Assembly: GCA_034420475.1 (NCBI GenBank)
Contig: DAOULH010000089.1
Coordinates: forward strand, 25,015-89,014
Source: Bin87 sp034420475
Lineage (GTDB): Bacteria > Chloroflexota > Dehalococcoidia > Lucifugimonadales > UBA3495
Direction of reading: 5' to 3'
DNA length: 64,000 bases
A program made the position numbers and the translations under genes. Below are positions 52,100 to 60,310 of this stretch, one piece after another. Numbering within the stretch: the first letter of the stretch is position 1; each line of letters starts with the position of its first letter. The notes below the pieces were generated by a model. The model ran no database searches. It was not told the origin of the DNA and saw nothing but the letters and a program-made list of their open reading frames with translations.

Positions 52100-52470
52100 C
52101 CTATACCTACGGCCTGTTTCGCCCTGATTGGAGCGTTGCGGAATTCCGTCCGCTATTGCGTCATTGCCAATCCCACGGTCAGGAACCATATGCGTCCCGA
52201 ACCGACCATGTCCGCGCGACTTATGGGCAGCGAGATAAAGGCGGTTGGCCTGAAAGGACAATACGGCCAACATCGAGAGGACTGCGTCAGGCGGCACTCT
52301 ACTGTTGAGTCTCTGAAAACGGTTGGTGAGATCGGCGTAAAAACGAGGGCCGAGGGTGGCCACAACCCCCGGCCATTGCAGTGATAGAGAGGAAATGTCG
52401 TTGGCTCGCGCGTTGAGCGCTAGCCGGTGGCGCACGACTCGGGGGGTGGCAACCCGACAGCAACCCGGCC
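52100..52470. other. Gene-free region with a decayed amt-type terminator block
   Basis: No gene supported. The right-hand part (about 52316-52445) is a diverged relative of the block at 48530-48660 and 54620-54780, including the hairpin. Confidence 0.6.
52339..52374 (-). terminator. Copy 2 of the amt-type terminator
   Basis: Minus strand: GGCCGGGGG / CCCTCGGCC stem, then CTCGTTTTTA, about 97 bases downstream of the solute-binding protein stop. Confidence 0.7.
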
Positions 52471-54363
52471 TTACTGCGTGAGGTTGGGAGCGTACTCCAG
52501 CGCGGTCAGGTCCCGGGTTTCGGCGTAGTTCAGGTGCTCGGGCCAGGGTTCCGTGTCCCCGTTCAGGGCAAATACCTGGTTCTGGGCGTAGAGGCCGACA
52601 CTCAGGGCGTTGTCGTACATGAACTTAGCCGCCTCGGCCATGATTGCGTACCTCGCCTCGTTGTCAACGGTGCCCTGGGCTTCCGCCATCAAGTCCCGAA
52701 GGACCGGGTGGTCCACGCCGAAGTTCCAGGCGGTATCGTGGTTGAAGGCCCCGGACCACCGGTCCAGGGGGTCAACCGCCACGTGGGTGTGCTGGTACGC
52801 CTGGTTGTAGGTCCGCTCCACTATGCTCGGACGGAAGGTCTTGTAGGGCAGGTTCTGCTGGTTGGCCTTGACGCCGATCTGATCCCACATCTGGGCGATG
52901 GCGGAAGTTACTTCCAGGTAATTCGAGCCGCCCAGGGGCGTCAGGGTGATTTCAAACCCGTCGGGATAGCCCGCCTCGGCCAGCAGTTGCCTGGCTTTTT
53001 CAGGATTGAACTCCCACTGCCGGTACTCCGCCGGCAGCTTGTCCAGGTGGAACGACCATGCCGGCAGCGGGTCGGGAATCGCCTCGCCGCTCAGCAGGCT
53101 ATCCGCGATGGTCTGGCGGTCAATGGCGATGGACAGGGCCGTGCGCACCTTGGCCGCGTTCTGCCATTCCTCGGATTCGGGGTCCGGGTTGCCCGAAGTC
53201 CAGGGCAAGGTCGGATCGAAGCCCGGGGCTCTTTCGATGTGTTCCGGCGTGCGTGATCCGTCCGCGTTGAGCCCCACGTACCAGTTGCCATAGAAGGCCA
53301 TGCTCGCCGCGCTGCCGCCGGCTATCTTGAACAGGCTGGTGCCCGGCTCGTCCTTGACCGCGGCGATGGAGTCCAGGTTCATCTCCAGCGCCGTCAGCTG
53401 CCCGGTCTTGAAGTTGGCGACCCGCGTACTCTCTTCGGGAATGTGCTGCCATACCATCTCGGCAAACTCGGGAGTCCTGCGCCAGTGGTCTTCCACCGCG
53501 GACCACCGGGTGAACTGGTCGCTCTGGTGCTCCTGGAACTCCCATGGGGCGGTTCCGGACATATTCCGGCTCGCCTCGTCCACACCCACGTCCTCCAGTT
53601 GGAGCTTGCTGATGATGTTGACGTGCGGGAAGGCCAGCAGGCTCAGCGTGTCGTACTGTGGCGTCCCGGTGTTCAACTCGATGGTGTACTTGTCAATCGC
53701 CTTGACCCGCCCTTCGTCCATGATGTCGGTGACGGTTTTGCCTTCCTTGACGTCTCCGGCGACTCCCCAGATTCTGCGGATATGGGCGTTATACCCTACC
53801 CGGGAGCTCTTGCCGCCGCTGATCATCATGCTCCAGATGACACCTTCCGCATCCAGTTCCCCGTAGCCTTTGTGGAACTGGGCGCCCTCTACCAGCTTGA
53901 ACGTCCAGGTGACGTTGTCCGGAGCAACGCTCCATTCCTTGAACAGCCGGGGAACAATCTCCCGGTCTTCGCTCATGTGAACCAGGGTCTCCGAGGTGGT
54001 GAAGCCGTTGTGGTGATACCCGGCTCCTTCGGTTACCGTCGGGAAGACGTGGAACGGCGGGACCAGGGGCAATCCGAAAGTCAAAGTTCCTCTGGGTCCC
54101 ATCATGGCCGAGGTTTCCGGCATGGCCGTCGGTTCGGGAATGGCGGTAGCCGCGGGCATTGCCTGCCCGGAACTGCCGGACCCTCCTGAGCTCGCGACGG
54201 GGGTGCTTTCCGCCATGGCCGCGGCGGGCGCCTCAGTAGCCGGAACCGCCGGCGCCGCGGCGGGCGCTTCCCCTGCCGTTCCGCAGGCCACCGCGATTAT
54301 CAGGGCGAGAGCCAATGAAGTGACAACGAATAGTCGGGGTGATGGGAGCCGTCGGTGCCTCAT
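52471..54363 (-). CDS. ABC transporter solute-binding lipoprotein, peptide/nickel family 5 (630 aa)
   Basis: Extracytoplasmic binding protein for peptides, nickel or similar solutes. N-terminal signal with lipobox LALALIIAVAC-G, then a 55-residue Ala/Pro/Thr/Glu-rich linker, then the SBP_bac_5 fold (GTLTFGLPLVPPFHVFP, FKEWSVAPDNVTWTFKLVEGAQFH, and late NPEKARQLLAEAGYPDGFEITLT). The start at 54363 (MRHRRLPSPRLF) has GGAGG upstream; the 36-residue extension is unsupported. No permease or ATPase genes are adjacent, so it is an orphan or shares a distant transporter. The last segment PWPEHLNYAETRDLTALEYA is intact. Confidence 0.92.
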   Translation of the reverse strand: MRHRRLPSPRLFVVTSLALALIIAVACGTAGEAPAAAPAVPATEAPAAAMAESTPVASSGGSGSSGQAMPAATAIPEPTAMPETSAMMGPRGTLTFGLPLVPPFHVFPTVTEGAGYHHNGFTTSETLVHMSEDREIVPRLFKEWSVAPDNVTWTFKLVEGAQFHKGYGELDAEGVIWSMMISGGKSSRVGYNAHIRRIWGVAGDVKEGKTVTDIMDEGRVKAIDKYTIELNTGTPQYDTLSLLAFPHVNIISKLQLEDVGVDEASRNMSGTAPWEFQEHQSDQFTRWSAVEDHWRRTPEFAEMVWQHIPEESTRVANFKTGQLTALEMNLDSIAAVKDEPGTSLFKIAGGSAASMAFYGNWYVGLNADGSRTPEHIERAPGFDPTLPWTSGNPDPESEEWQNAAKVRTALSIAIDRQTIADSLLSGEAIPDPLPAWSFHLDKLPAEYRQWEFNPEKARQLLAEAGYPDGFEITLTPLGGSNYLEVTSAIAQMWDQIGVKANQQNLPYKTFRPSIVERTYNQAYQHTHVAVDPLDRWSGAFNHDTAWNFGVDHPVLRDLMAEAQGTVDNEARYAIMAEAAKFMYDNALSVGLYAQNQVFALNGDTEPWPEHLNYAETRDLTALEYAPNLTQ

Positions 54364-54678
54364 GTCAGAACCTCCGAATTCCGAAAAATTGGGGCGTATC
54401 TTGGGGCGTATCAATGCGTGTGTCGCAGTTCGTCCCATATTGGCTGATATCGGAGCGAATCCACGCTGCATTTGGGTTGTCTTGAAAAGGTAACCGTAAA
54501 ATAGACTGCCGCACGCTACGAGTCAATCAGGATACGTCAGGCATCCTTAGCCGCCATATAGCCGGGTATCCCTTGTCGTTATTGGGTTCTTTCCGTCGCA
54601 GTCCACTCCTCCAAAGTCCCCGCCGACGCCCTGAAACGCCCCATCGAGATCGGCCGCTTTCGCGGTTTGCGCGACGCC

Positions 54679-54718
54679 AAAAAACGAGAGCCGAGGGTGG
54701 CCACAACCCCCGGCCCTC
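54679..54718 (-). terminator. Copy 3 of the amt-type terminator (functional position)
   Basis: Minus strand: stem GAGGGCCGGGGG / CCCTCGGCTCTC with two G-U pairs, then CGTTTTTTGG, 35 bases after the amt stop. Confidence 0.85.
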
Positions 54719-54752
54719 GCAGTGAGGAGAGGAAAATGTCGTATTTGAAGCC

Positions 54753-56114
54753 TTAGCTGGTGGCTGCCGACTCGGGGTAGGTCTGGATGCCGTGCTCGGA
54801 GATGTCCAGCCCCTGCATCTCTTCCTCCTCGCTGACGCGCACGCCCATGGTGAACTTCAGCAGGAAGAACAGCGCGAAGCCGGTGACCAGCGACCAGACG
54901 ACCACCGCCACGATGCTCACGATCTGCGGCACCAGCAGCGACGCGCTGCCGCCCACCAGGCCGCCGTCCTTGGCGAAGATGGCAATGGCCAGCAGGCCCC
55001 ACAGACCCGTCATGCCGTGCACGCTGATCGCGCCCACCGGGTCGTCAATTTTGAAGACCCGCTCCATGAGCATCACCGAGCCGTACATGACGGGCGCGGC
55101 GATGGCGCCGATGACCACGGCAGCCCAGGGATCAACGAAGTTCACGGGCGCGGTGATGCCCACCAGTCCGGCCAGCGCGCCGTTGCAGGCCATCAGGATG
55201 TCGGCCTTGCCCTTCACAATCAGCGTGATGTACATCGCCACGACCGCGCCGGTGGCTCCCGACAGCAGCGTGTTGACCGCGTTCAGGCCGATGTCATCGC
55301 CCCAGCCGATGTTGAAGCCGAACCAGCCGAAGAACAGGATGAACGTGCCCGCCACCACGAAGGGCGTGCTGTGCGCCGGCAGTTCCTGCGCCACGCCGTT
55401 GACGAACTTGCCCATGCGGGGGCCGACCACGGCCGCGCCGGCCAGCGCCACAAAACCGCCCACCGCGTGCACCACGCCGGAGCCGGCATAGTCCAGGGCG
55501 CCCATGTTGGCCAGCCAGCCGCCGCCCCAGACCCAGTGTCCGTAGATGGGGTAGATCAGCGAGGAGACGATGAAGCTGTACGCCAGGTAGGTTTGCAGCT
55601 TGGTGCGCTCGGCCATGGCGCCGGCCACGATGGTGGCGGCGGTGGCGGCAAACACCATCTGGAAGATCCAGCCCACGTAGTCGCCGCTGGTCAGGAACCA
55701 GCCGGTCAGCCCGATGAACCCGCCGGCGGTATCGCCCAGCATGAACGCGAAGCCGAAGGCCCAGAAGCCCAGCGACGCGATGGCGAAGTCCATGAATGAC
55801 TTGGTGAGGTAGTTGGTGGTGTTCTTGGAACGGATCAGACCGGCGCCCAGGAAGGCGAAACCGGCCTGCATGAAGAACACCAGCGCGGCGGCGACCACCG
55901 TGACGATGTTGTCGGAGTAGCCGTTGAGCCACTCGGTGGTGGGTCCGTCATCCTGCGCGAACACCGCGTTGTACGTCGCCAGCAGCCCGACCGCCAACAG
56001 ACCGACCGCCAGCGCCAGCAGCGTGCGCCGCAGCGAGAATGGGTACTCTCGCACCGCGGCGACGCCGTGACTGAGTACCCCGTTGCCTAAAAGTGATTTC
56101 GTGGCCGAAAGCAT
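54753..56114 (-). CDS. amt: Ammonium transporter, Amt family, with N-terminal leader (453 aa)
   Basis: Second ammonium channel of the window. An N-terminal segment (FSLRRTLLALAVGLLAVGLLATYNAVFAQDD) looks like a cleavable signal peptide, as in E. coli AmtB. Core motifs: VFFMQAGFAFLGAGLIRSKN, YGHWVWGGGWLANM, ALDYAGSGVVHAVGGFVALAGA, LFFGWFGFNIGWG and ISVHGMTGLWGLLA. The C-terminal tail (VRVSEEEEMQGLDISEHGIQTYPESAATS) differs from that of the 408-aa Amt, so the two are distinct paralogues. AAGGAGG precedes the ATG at 56114. Its 3' end and terminator are duplicated at 48.55-48.83 kb. Expression under nitrogen limitation is likely (family knowledge). Confidence 0.95.
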   Translation of the reverse strand: MLSATKSLLGNGVLSHGVAAVREYPFSLRRTLLALAVGLLAVGLLATYNAVFAQDDGPTTEWLNGYSDNIVTVVAAALVFFMQAGFAFLGAGLIRSKNTTNYLTKSFMDFAIASLGFWAFGFAFMLGDTAGGFIGLTGWFLTSGDYVGWIFQMVFAATAATIVAGAMAERTKLQTYLAYSFIVSSLIYPIYGHWVWGGGWLANMGALDYAGSGVVHAVGGFVALAGAAVVGPRMGKFVNGVAQELPAHSTPFVVAGTFILFFGWFGFNIGWGDDIGLNAVNTLLSGATGAVVAMYITLIVKGKADILMACNGALAGLVGITAPVNFVDPWAAVVIGAIAAPVMYGSVMLMERVFKIDDPVGAISVHGMTGLWGLLAIAIFAKDGGLVGGSASLLVPQIVSIVAVVVWSLVTGFALFFLLKFTMGVRVSEEEEMQGLDISEHGIQTYPESAATS

Positions 56115-56431
56115 TTGTGCCTCCTTGCGGATTTGAGGCGTCGTCGCGCAACGTGTGACCTGAACGCTGTGGACCGGCGTCCCATGTGAATGTGACAAAC
56201 TGTAGGCTAGGCGCAGGGTGTTAAACGTCCGTTGCGCGCCGATTAAGAAACTGTTGCGTGCGCGTTACTTTTTTGTTTCGCGGCCCCCGGACTAATGCAC
56301 GTCAGCGTAACCCGGGGTCTGAGGTAGCGCGGTACGCTGTGTATAATGGGCCAACCGGCCGGAACGGCCGGAGATGATGAGAACGAACACCGTCCCGACC
56401 CCGTAATCCCGATAAATGGAGAGGTGTAACC
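56115..56431. promoter_or_regulatory. Divergent control region with TATAAT box
   Basis: 317 bp between the divergent amt and rhodanese genes. A perfect TATAAT is at 56342-56347 for the rightward gene, without a good -35. No gene seen. Confidence 0.45.
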
Positions 56432-57280
56432 ATGGCTGAATACGCGCATCCCGAATCCCTGGTGAGTGCCGACTGGGTGGCCGAGCACGGCGGCGACGCC
56501 AACGTCCGTCTGGTGGAAGTCGACGTCGACACGTCCGCCTACGAGCAGGGCCACATCGCCGGCGCCGTCACCTGGAACTGGCAGAGCCAACTCCAGCAGA
56601 ACGTGGCGCGAGACATTGTCTCCCGCGGCGAGATGGAAGCGCTGCTGAGCGGCAGCGGCATCGGCCCCGACACCACGATCATCCTCTACGGCGACAACAA
56701 CAACTGGTTCGCCGCCTGGGCCTTCTGGCAACTCCGGTACTACGGACACCAGGACGTGCGGCTGATGAACGGCGGTCGCGCCCTGTGGCTGGCCGAGAAC
56801 CGGCCCACCACCACCGATGTGCCGTCCTACGCCGCCACCAACTACAGCATCAGCACGGAGAACACCGATCTGCGCGCCCTGCGGGACTACGTGCTGCAAG
56901 CGGTCAACAGCGGGTCCCACGCCCTGGTGGACGTGCGCTCTCCCGACGAGTTCTCCGGCGCGCTGAACGCTCCGCCGAACCTGCCGCAGGAAGGTTCCCA
57001 GCGCAACGGACACATCCCCGGCGCGGCCAACGTTCCCTGGGGTCAGGCGGTCAACGAGGACGGCACCTTCAAGTCCGCCGACGAGCTGAGCGCCCTCTAT
57101 GGAGGCCGGGGAGTGGACGGCAGCCGCGAGACCATCGCCTACTGCCGGATCGGCGAGCGGTCATCCCACACCTGGTTCGTGCTCAGCCAGCTGCTGGGCT
57201 ACGACAACGTGCGCAACTACGACGGCTCCTGGACCGAGTGGGGCAGCATCGTCGGCGCGCCCATCGAGCGCGACGTGTAG
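56432..57280 (+). CDS. Thiosulfate sulfurtransferase (tandem rhodanese, 282 aa)
   Basis: Transfers sulfane sulfur from thiosulfate or 3-mercaptopyruvate to an acceptor. Two rhodanese domains: the first (LVEVDVDTSAYEQGHIAGAV, LYGDNNNWFA) has no catalytic cysteine; the second (LVDVRSPDEFSG, RNGHIPGAANVPW) carries Cys238 in AYCRIGERSSHTWF. C-R-I-G-E-R-S matches the thiosulfate branch rather than the C-G-S-G-V-T mercaptopyruvate branch. Length and order are standard. GAGAGGTG precedes the ATG. A GGGGCG hairpin ends the unit. Confidence 0.95.
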   Translation: MAEYAHPESLVSADWVAEHGGDANVRLVEVDVDTSAYEQGHIAGAVTWNWQSQLQQNVARDIVSRGEMEALLSGSGIGPDTTIILYGDNNNWFAAWAFWQLRYYGHQDVRLMNGGRALWLAENRPTTTDVPSYAATNYSISTENTDLRALRDYVLQAVNSGSHALVDVRSPDEFSGALNAPPNLPQEGSQRNGHIPGAANVPWGQAVNEDGTFKSADELSALYGGRGVDGSRETIAYCRIGERSSHTWFVLSQLLGYDNVRNYDGSWTEWGSIVGAPIERDV

Positions 57281-57306
57281 CCGGGCATACCAACTACGAA
57301 TACACG

Positions 57307-57333
57307 TAGGGGCGGATTGACCATCCGCCCCTA
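57307..57333. terminator. GGGGCG hairpin between convergent genes
   Basis: Eleven-bp perfect stem TAGGGGCGGAT / ATCCGCCCCTA, loop TGACC, 26 bases after the rhodanese stop and overlapping the stop of the convergent DUF5615 gene. Probably bidirectional. Confidence 0.6.
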
Positions 57334-57672
57334 TTCGCTGTGCCGGATCTGTATCGTCCATACGCCGGGCGGCCATTCGTCCCAAGCCTTGACGCTGTCG
57401 ATGATGAATTGCGCTTCCACTTCATCCGGAACATCATCGTGAATACGGAACAGGAGGACTCCATAGGGTGCCGGCATTCCCCAGAGGCGTACCAACTCCC
57501 CGTAGTCGGTATCGTAGGTAATCAGGGTTCGCCTTTCCTGCGTCGCCAACCTCAACAGGTCAGGGTCTGCGTCGCTTGGGTTGGTATCGCGCACCCAACG
57601 TACATCGTGGTGGGCAGCCCGCAGCCCGTCGACTACCAGACTCATCATATTTTCATCGGCCAGTATCCTCAC
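57331..57672 (-). CDS. DUF5615 PIN-like protein, putative toxin (113 aa)
   Basis: Opens VRILADENMMSLVVDGLRAAHHDVRWVRD, the DUF5615 signature (Asp-Glu-Asn near the start), followed by DPDLLRLATQERRTLITYDTDYGELV with further acidic residues, as in PIN-like nucleases. DUF5615 genes regularly pair with DUF433 genes as suspected toxin-antitoxin modules. The GTG at 57672 overlaps the TGA of the DUF433 gene (GTGA), so this start is preferred to the longer upstream frame and implies coupled translation. Toxicity is inferred only from the family context. Confidence 0.85.
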   Translation of the reverse strand: MRILADENMMSLVVDGLRAAHHDVRWVRDTNPSDADPDLLRLATQERRTLITYDTDYGELVRLWGMPAPYGVLLFRIHDDVPDEVEAQFIIDSVKAWDEWPPGVWTIQIRHSE

Positions 57673-58220
57673 GATTGGCGAAGCTCGTCGGCATCCATCA
57701 GGGCATTCAAATCGGCCCAGGTAAAGTTGGACAGTTTCGCCCCCGTCGCTTTGTACTTCACACAAGCGTCAACGTCTTCCACCCGGATCTGCGGATACCT
57801 GTCAACGACGTCGGCCGGTGTGCGGTAGCCTCCTTTCAGCAGATCGGTGATGAACTCTACGGACAGCCGCGTGTTTACGATCACGGGTTTGCCGCCCAAT
57901 CTCCCGGGAACGCACTCGATACGGTCACGCCAATCGGCAACCTCCTCCGGCGTCCGCTTCGGGGTTTTGCTGACGAACTCTGCGTATTCGCGTTCCCGCT
58001 GCTCTTCCCCGTAGCGGCGGCAAGCCTCGACGTCCTCCTCCGTAACGTGCAGGTAGTTGCCGACGATGGCTTCGCGGGTATATCCCTTCCGCAGCAGTTG
58101 GTTCACCAGCGCCACGGAGATGCCCGTGCCCTTGATGATCGGCTTGCCGCCCAGTATTTCCGGATCGCAGACAATCCGGTCCTGCCAGTTGGCGGGCGGG
58201 TCTTGTTTCGGCGCGGTCAT
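57669..58220 (-). CDS. Tandem DUF433 protein, putative antitoxin (183 aa)
   Basis: Two DUF433 winged-helix units: WQDRIVCDPEILGGKPIIKG then TGISVALVNQLLRKGYTREAIV, and WRDRIECVPGRLGGKPVIVN then TRLSVEFITDLLKGGYRTPADVVDRYP. Single-domain DUF433 antitoxins are about 75-80 aa, so this is an internal duplication or fusion, joined by a charged linker (EEQREREYAEFVSKTPKRT). Each unit can bind DNA, so the protein may recognise a paired operator by itself. GGGAG lies before the ATG at 58220. Overlaps the DUF5615 gene by GTGA. Confidence 0.88.
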   Translation of the reverse strand: MTAPKQDPPANWQDRIVCDPEILGGKPIIKGTGISVALVNQLLRKGYTREAIVGNYLHVTEEDVEACRRYGEEQREREYAEFVSKTPKRTPEEVADWRDRIECVPGRLGGKPVIVNTRLSVEFITDLLKGGYRTPADVVDRYPQIRVEDVDACVKYKATGAKLSNFTWADLNALMDADELRQS

Positions 58221-58342
58221 GGCAGTGATCTCCCCCAGGTGCGCAAAGGGCCTCATTGCATTGTACCCGATGCAATAGACATCCCGGACGGGCCCGGCTA
58301 GACTGCTGGTGACACTGGATACTTATCCACAGAGGAGCCAAA

Positions 58343-59413
58343 ATGGCCGAGTACAACCTGGCCGTCATCGCCGGCGACGGCATCGGGCCGGAAGTGATCT
58401 CCGAGGGACGCAAGGTGCTGGACGCGGTGGCCGCCCAGACCGAAGGCCTGTCGTTCCGGGTCACCGAGTACCCCTGGGGCAGCGACTACTACCGGGAGAC
58501 CGGTCGGATGATGCCCGAGGACGGGCTGGAGCAGCTTTCCGCCAGCGACGCGGTGCTCTTCGGCGCGGTGGGCGATCCCAACATCCCCGACCACGTGACC
58601 CTGCAGGGCCTGCTGCTGCCCATGCGCCGCGCCTTCGACCAGGCCATCTGCGTCCGGCCGGCGATCCTGTTTCCCGGCGTCGAGTCCCCCATCGCCGGCA
58701 AAGCCGCCGGCGACGTTGACATGGTGATCTTCCGCGAGAATACGGAGGGCGAGTACGCGCCCGTGGGCGGCCGGCTGTACGCGGGCACCGACCATGAAAC
58801 AGTCATCCAGAGCGGCGTGTTCACCCGGCGGGGCACGGAGCGGATCATCCGCGCCGCCTTCGAACACAGCGTGCGTCGCGGCGGCAAGAATAAGGTGACC
58901 TCGGTCACCAAGTCCAACGCCCAGGCGTTCAGCATGGTGTTCTGGGACGAGGTGTTCGAGGACGTGGCCGCAGAGTATCCCCAGGTGCAGACCGAGTCGC
59001 TGCTGGTGGACCGGGCGGCCATGGACCTGGTGCGGTGGCCGGAGGACTTCGACGTCATCGTGGCGTCCAACCTGTTCGCGGACATTCTTTCGGACATCGC
59101 CGCCGTGGTCACGGGCAGCATGGGCCTGGCGCCCAGCGCGAACATCAACCCGGAGGGGACGTTCCCCTCGATGTTCGAGCCGGTGCACGGCGCGGCCTTC
59201 GACATCACCGGCAAGAGCCTGGCCAACCCGCTGGCGACGATCTTCGCGGTGGCCATGATGCTGGACCACCTGGGCGAAGCGGAGGCGGCGGACCGGGTCA
59301 ACGCCGCGGCGTTGCAGACGTTGAACGAGCGCAGCGTCGTCACCGGAGACCTGGGCGGCAGCGCCAGCACCCAGCAGGTGGGCGACGAGGTGGTGCGGCT
59401 GTTGCGGGAGTAA
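58343..59413 (+). CDS. Tartrate / D-malate dehydrogenase-type beta-decarboxylating dehydrogenase (356 aa)
   Basis: NAD-dependent oxidative decarboxylase of the isopropylmalate/isocitrate dehydrogenase superfamily. Seen: VIAGDGIGPEVISEG, FGAVGDPNIPDHVTLQGLLLPMRR, CVRPAILFPGVESPI, VIFRENTEGEYAPVGGRLYAGT, VTKSNAQ, DVIVASNLFADILSDIAAVVTGSMGLAPSANI and FEPVHGAAFDITGKSLANP. The R-E-N-T-E-G-E-Y and P-V-G-G-R segments favour the tartrate/D-malate group over LeuB, and no leucine genes are near. GAGGAG precedes the ATG. It may feed 2-hydroxy acids into central metabolism with the GlcD-like and D-2-hydroxyacid dehydrogenase genes at the left (inference). Confidence 0.9.
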   Translation: MAEYNLAVIAGDGIGPEVISEGRKVLDAVAAQTEGLSFRVTEYPWGSDYYRETGRMMPEDGLEQLSASDAVLFGAVGDPNIPDHVTLQGLLLPMRRAFDQAICVRPAILFPGVESPIAGKAAGDVDMVIFRENTEGEYAPVGGRLYAGTDHETVIQSGVFTRRGTERIIRAAFEHSVRRGGKNKVTSVTKSNAQAFSMVFWDEVFEDVAAEYPQVQTESLLVDRAAMDLVRWPEDFDVIVASNLFADILSDIAAVVTGSMGLAPSANINPEGTFPSMFEPVHGAAFDITGKSLANPLATIFAVAMMLDHLGEAEAADRVNAAALQTLNERSVVTGDLGGSASTQQVGDEVVRLLRE

Positions 59414-59419
59414 CTCGCG

Positions 59420-59791
59420 CTATTCGGCCCTGGCGTCAAGAATGATGTTCACCAGCGCCTCAATATCGGGCAGGTATCCGTCCAAGTGTTCCTGCTCCAT
59501 CCAGTCGTTGTAAAAGTTGGAGTGGCAGGACTGGGCAATGCCGAACGTCGCGCGGACAAATGGATTGTCCAGTTGTTCGGCAAGCTGGAACGCAGCGTGC
59601 CGCCGATTGGCGTATTCGCTGTGGGGCAACCTATGACTGGCGCAGTAGGCTTTCAGCGCCTGGCTGGTCGCTCCCCACAGCTTTTCCGAACCCTGCACCA
59701 AATCGCCGGCGGCAATCTCCCGTTTGGCATCGTCAAGCAACTGTCGAGCCAGTCGGGTATGTTTTTCCGTCTGATTCTCAGAACCGACCAT
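59420..59791 (-). CDS. PaREP1-like helical protein (123 aa)
   Basis: Helical protein resembling the PaREP1/HEPN-like family: ARQLLDDAKREIAAGDLVQGSEKLWGATSQALKAYCASH followed by HAAFQLAEQLDNPFVRATFGIAQSCHSNFYNDWM. Such proteins bind nucleotides or nucleic acid and often accompany toxin or nucleotidyltransferase genes. No separate catalytic motif. The start at 59791 was chosen; a GTG at 59878 would add an unconserved extension. Six bases from the end of the convergent dehydrogenase gene, and first element of a leftward accessory group that continues to the window end. Confidence 0.75.
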   Translation of the reverse strand: MVGSENQTEKHTRLARQLLDDAKREIAAGDLVQGSEKLWGATSQALKAYCASHRLPHSEYANRRHAAFQLAEQLDNPFVRATFGIAQSCHSNFYNDWMEQEHLDGYLPDIEALVNIILDARAE

Positions 59792-59926
59792 ATCACTATC
59801 ACCAGTCCAGGATTTCAATCTAACCGAAAGGGCAATTCCGTCCAAAGCAATTGTAGCAAACCCGCGCCCGGTATCCACCCGGCGGGCGGGCGATGAGGCG
59901 GTTTGGCTGTTGAGCAGCGCCTTCGA

Positions 59927-60289
59927 CTAAAAGCCCGGTGCACCCGGCACGGTGTCGGCGCCTGTGCCGGCTGGGATCAGAAGATGGCTCGCCGCCGCCG
60001 TTATCTCTGCCAGCTTGGTATCGGTGAGGCGGCCGATGGCGCGGCGGAAAACGCTTTCGTTGAGAGTGTGCAAGCGGCTGGGACGGGCTCGACTGCGGCG
60101 GCGCAACCGTCCGACTTGCATATCGCTATCGGCAATTGCTATATCGCCGGGGCGAAACTGTCCGGCGCTGGTGATCTCACACAATATCCAGTCTTGCATT
60201 CCCACGTCGGCGAGCACCACGGCCGGGCGGTCTTTCATGCCGCTCAAATCGGTGTATGGAAACGTTGCCCAGAGTACGTCGCCGACCAT
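59927..60289 (-). CDS. MazF/PemK-like toxin (120 aa)
   Basis: Fits the MazF/PemK fold at the N-terminus: VGDVLWATFPYTDLSGMKDRPAVVLADVG, then ILCEITSAGQFRPGDIAIAD, the pattern of endoribonuclease toxins that cut mRNA. The C-terminal half (LHTLNESVFRRAIGRLTDTKLAEITAAASHLL) is also family-like. A matching antitoxin was not found beside it: the only upstream partner is the restriction-modification gene 22 bases away. It could be a solitary MazF-like protein or be controlled by an unrecognised partner such as the PaREP1-like protein. Confidence 0.8.
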   Translation of the reverse strand: MVGDVLWATFPYTDLSGMKDRPAVVLADVGMQDWILCEITSAGQFRPGDIAIADSDMQVGRLRRRSRARPSRLHTLNESVFRRAIGRLTDTKLAEITAAASHLLIPAGTGADTVPGAPGF

Positions 60290-60310
60290 CGCGTCTTCGA
60301 TTCCCCCTGG

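Noticed and set aside
52043..52435. 130-aa minus-strand frame after the helicase
   Set aside because: Covers the decayed terminator block; no ribosome site, no domain and no homologous frame in the other block copies.
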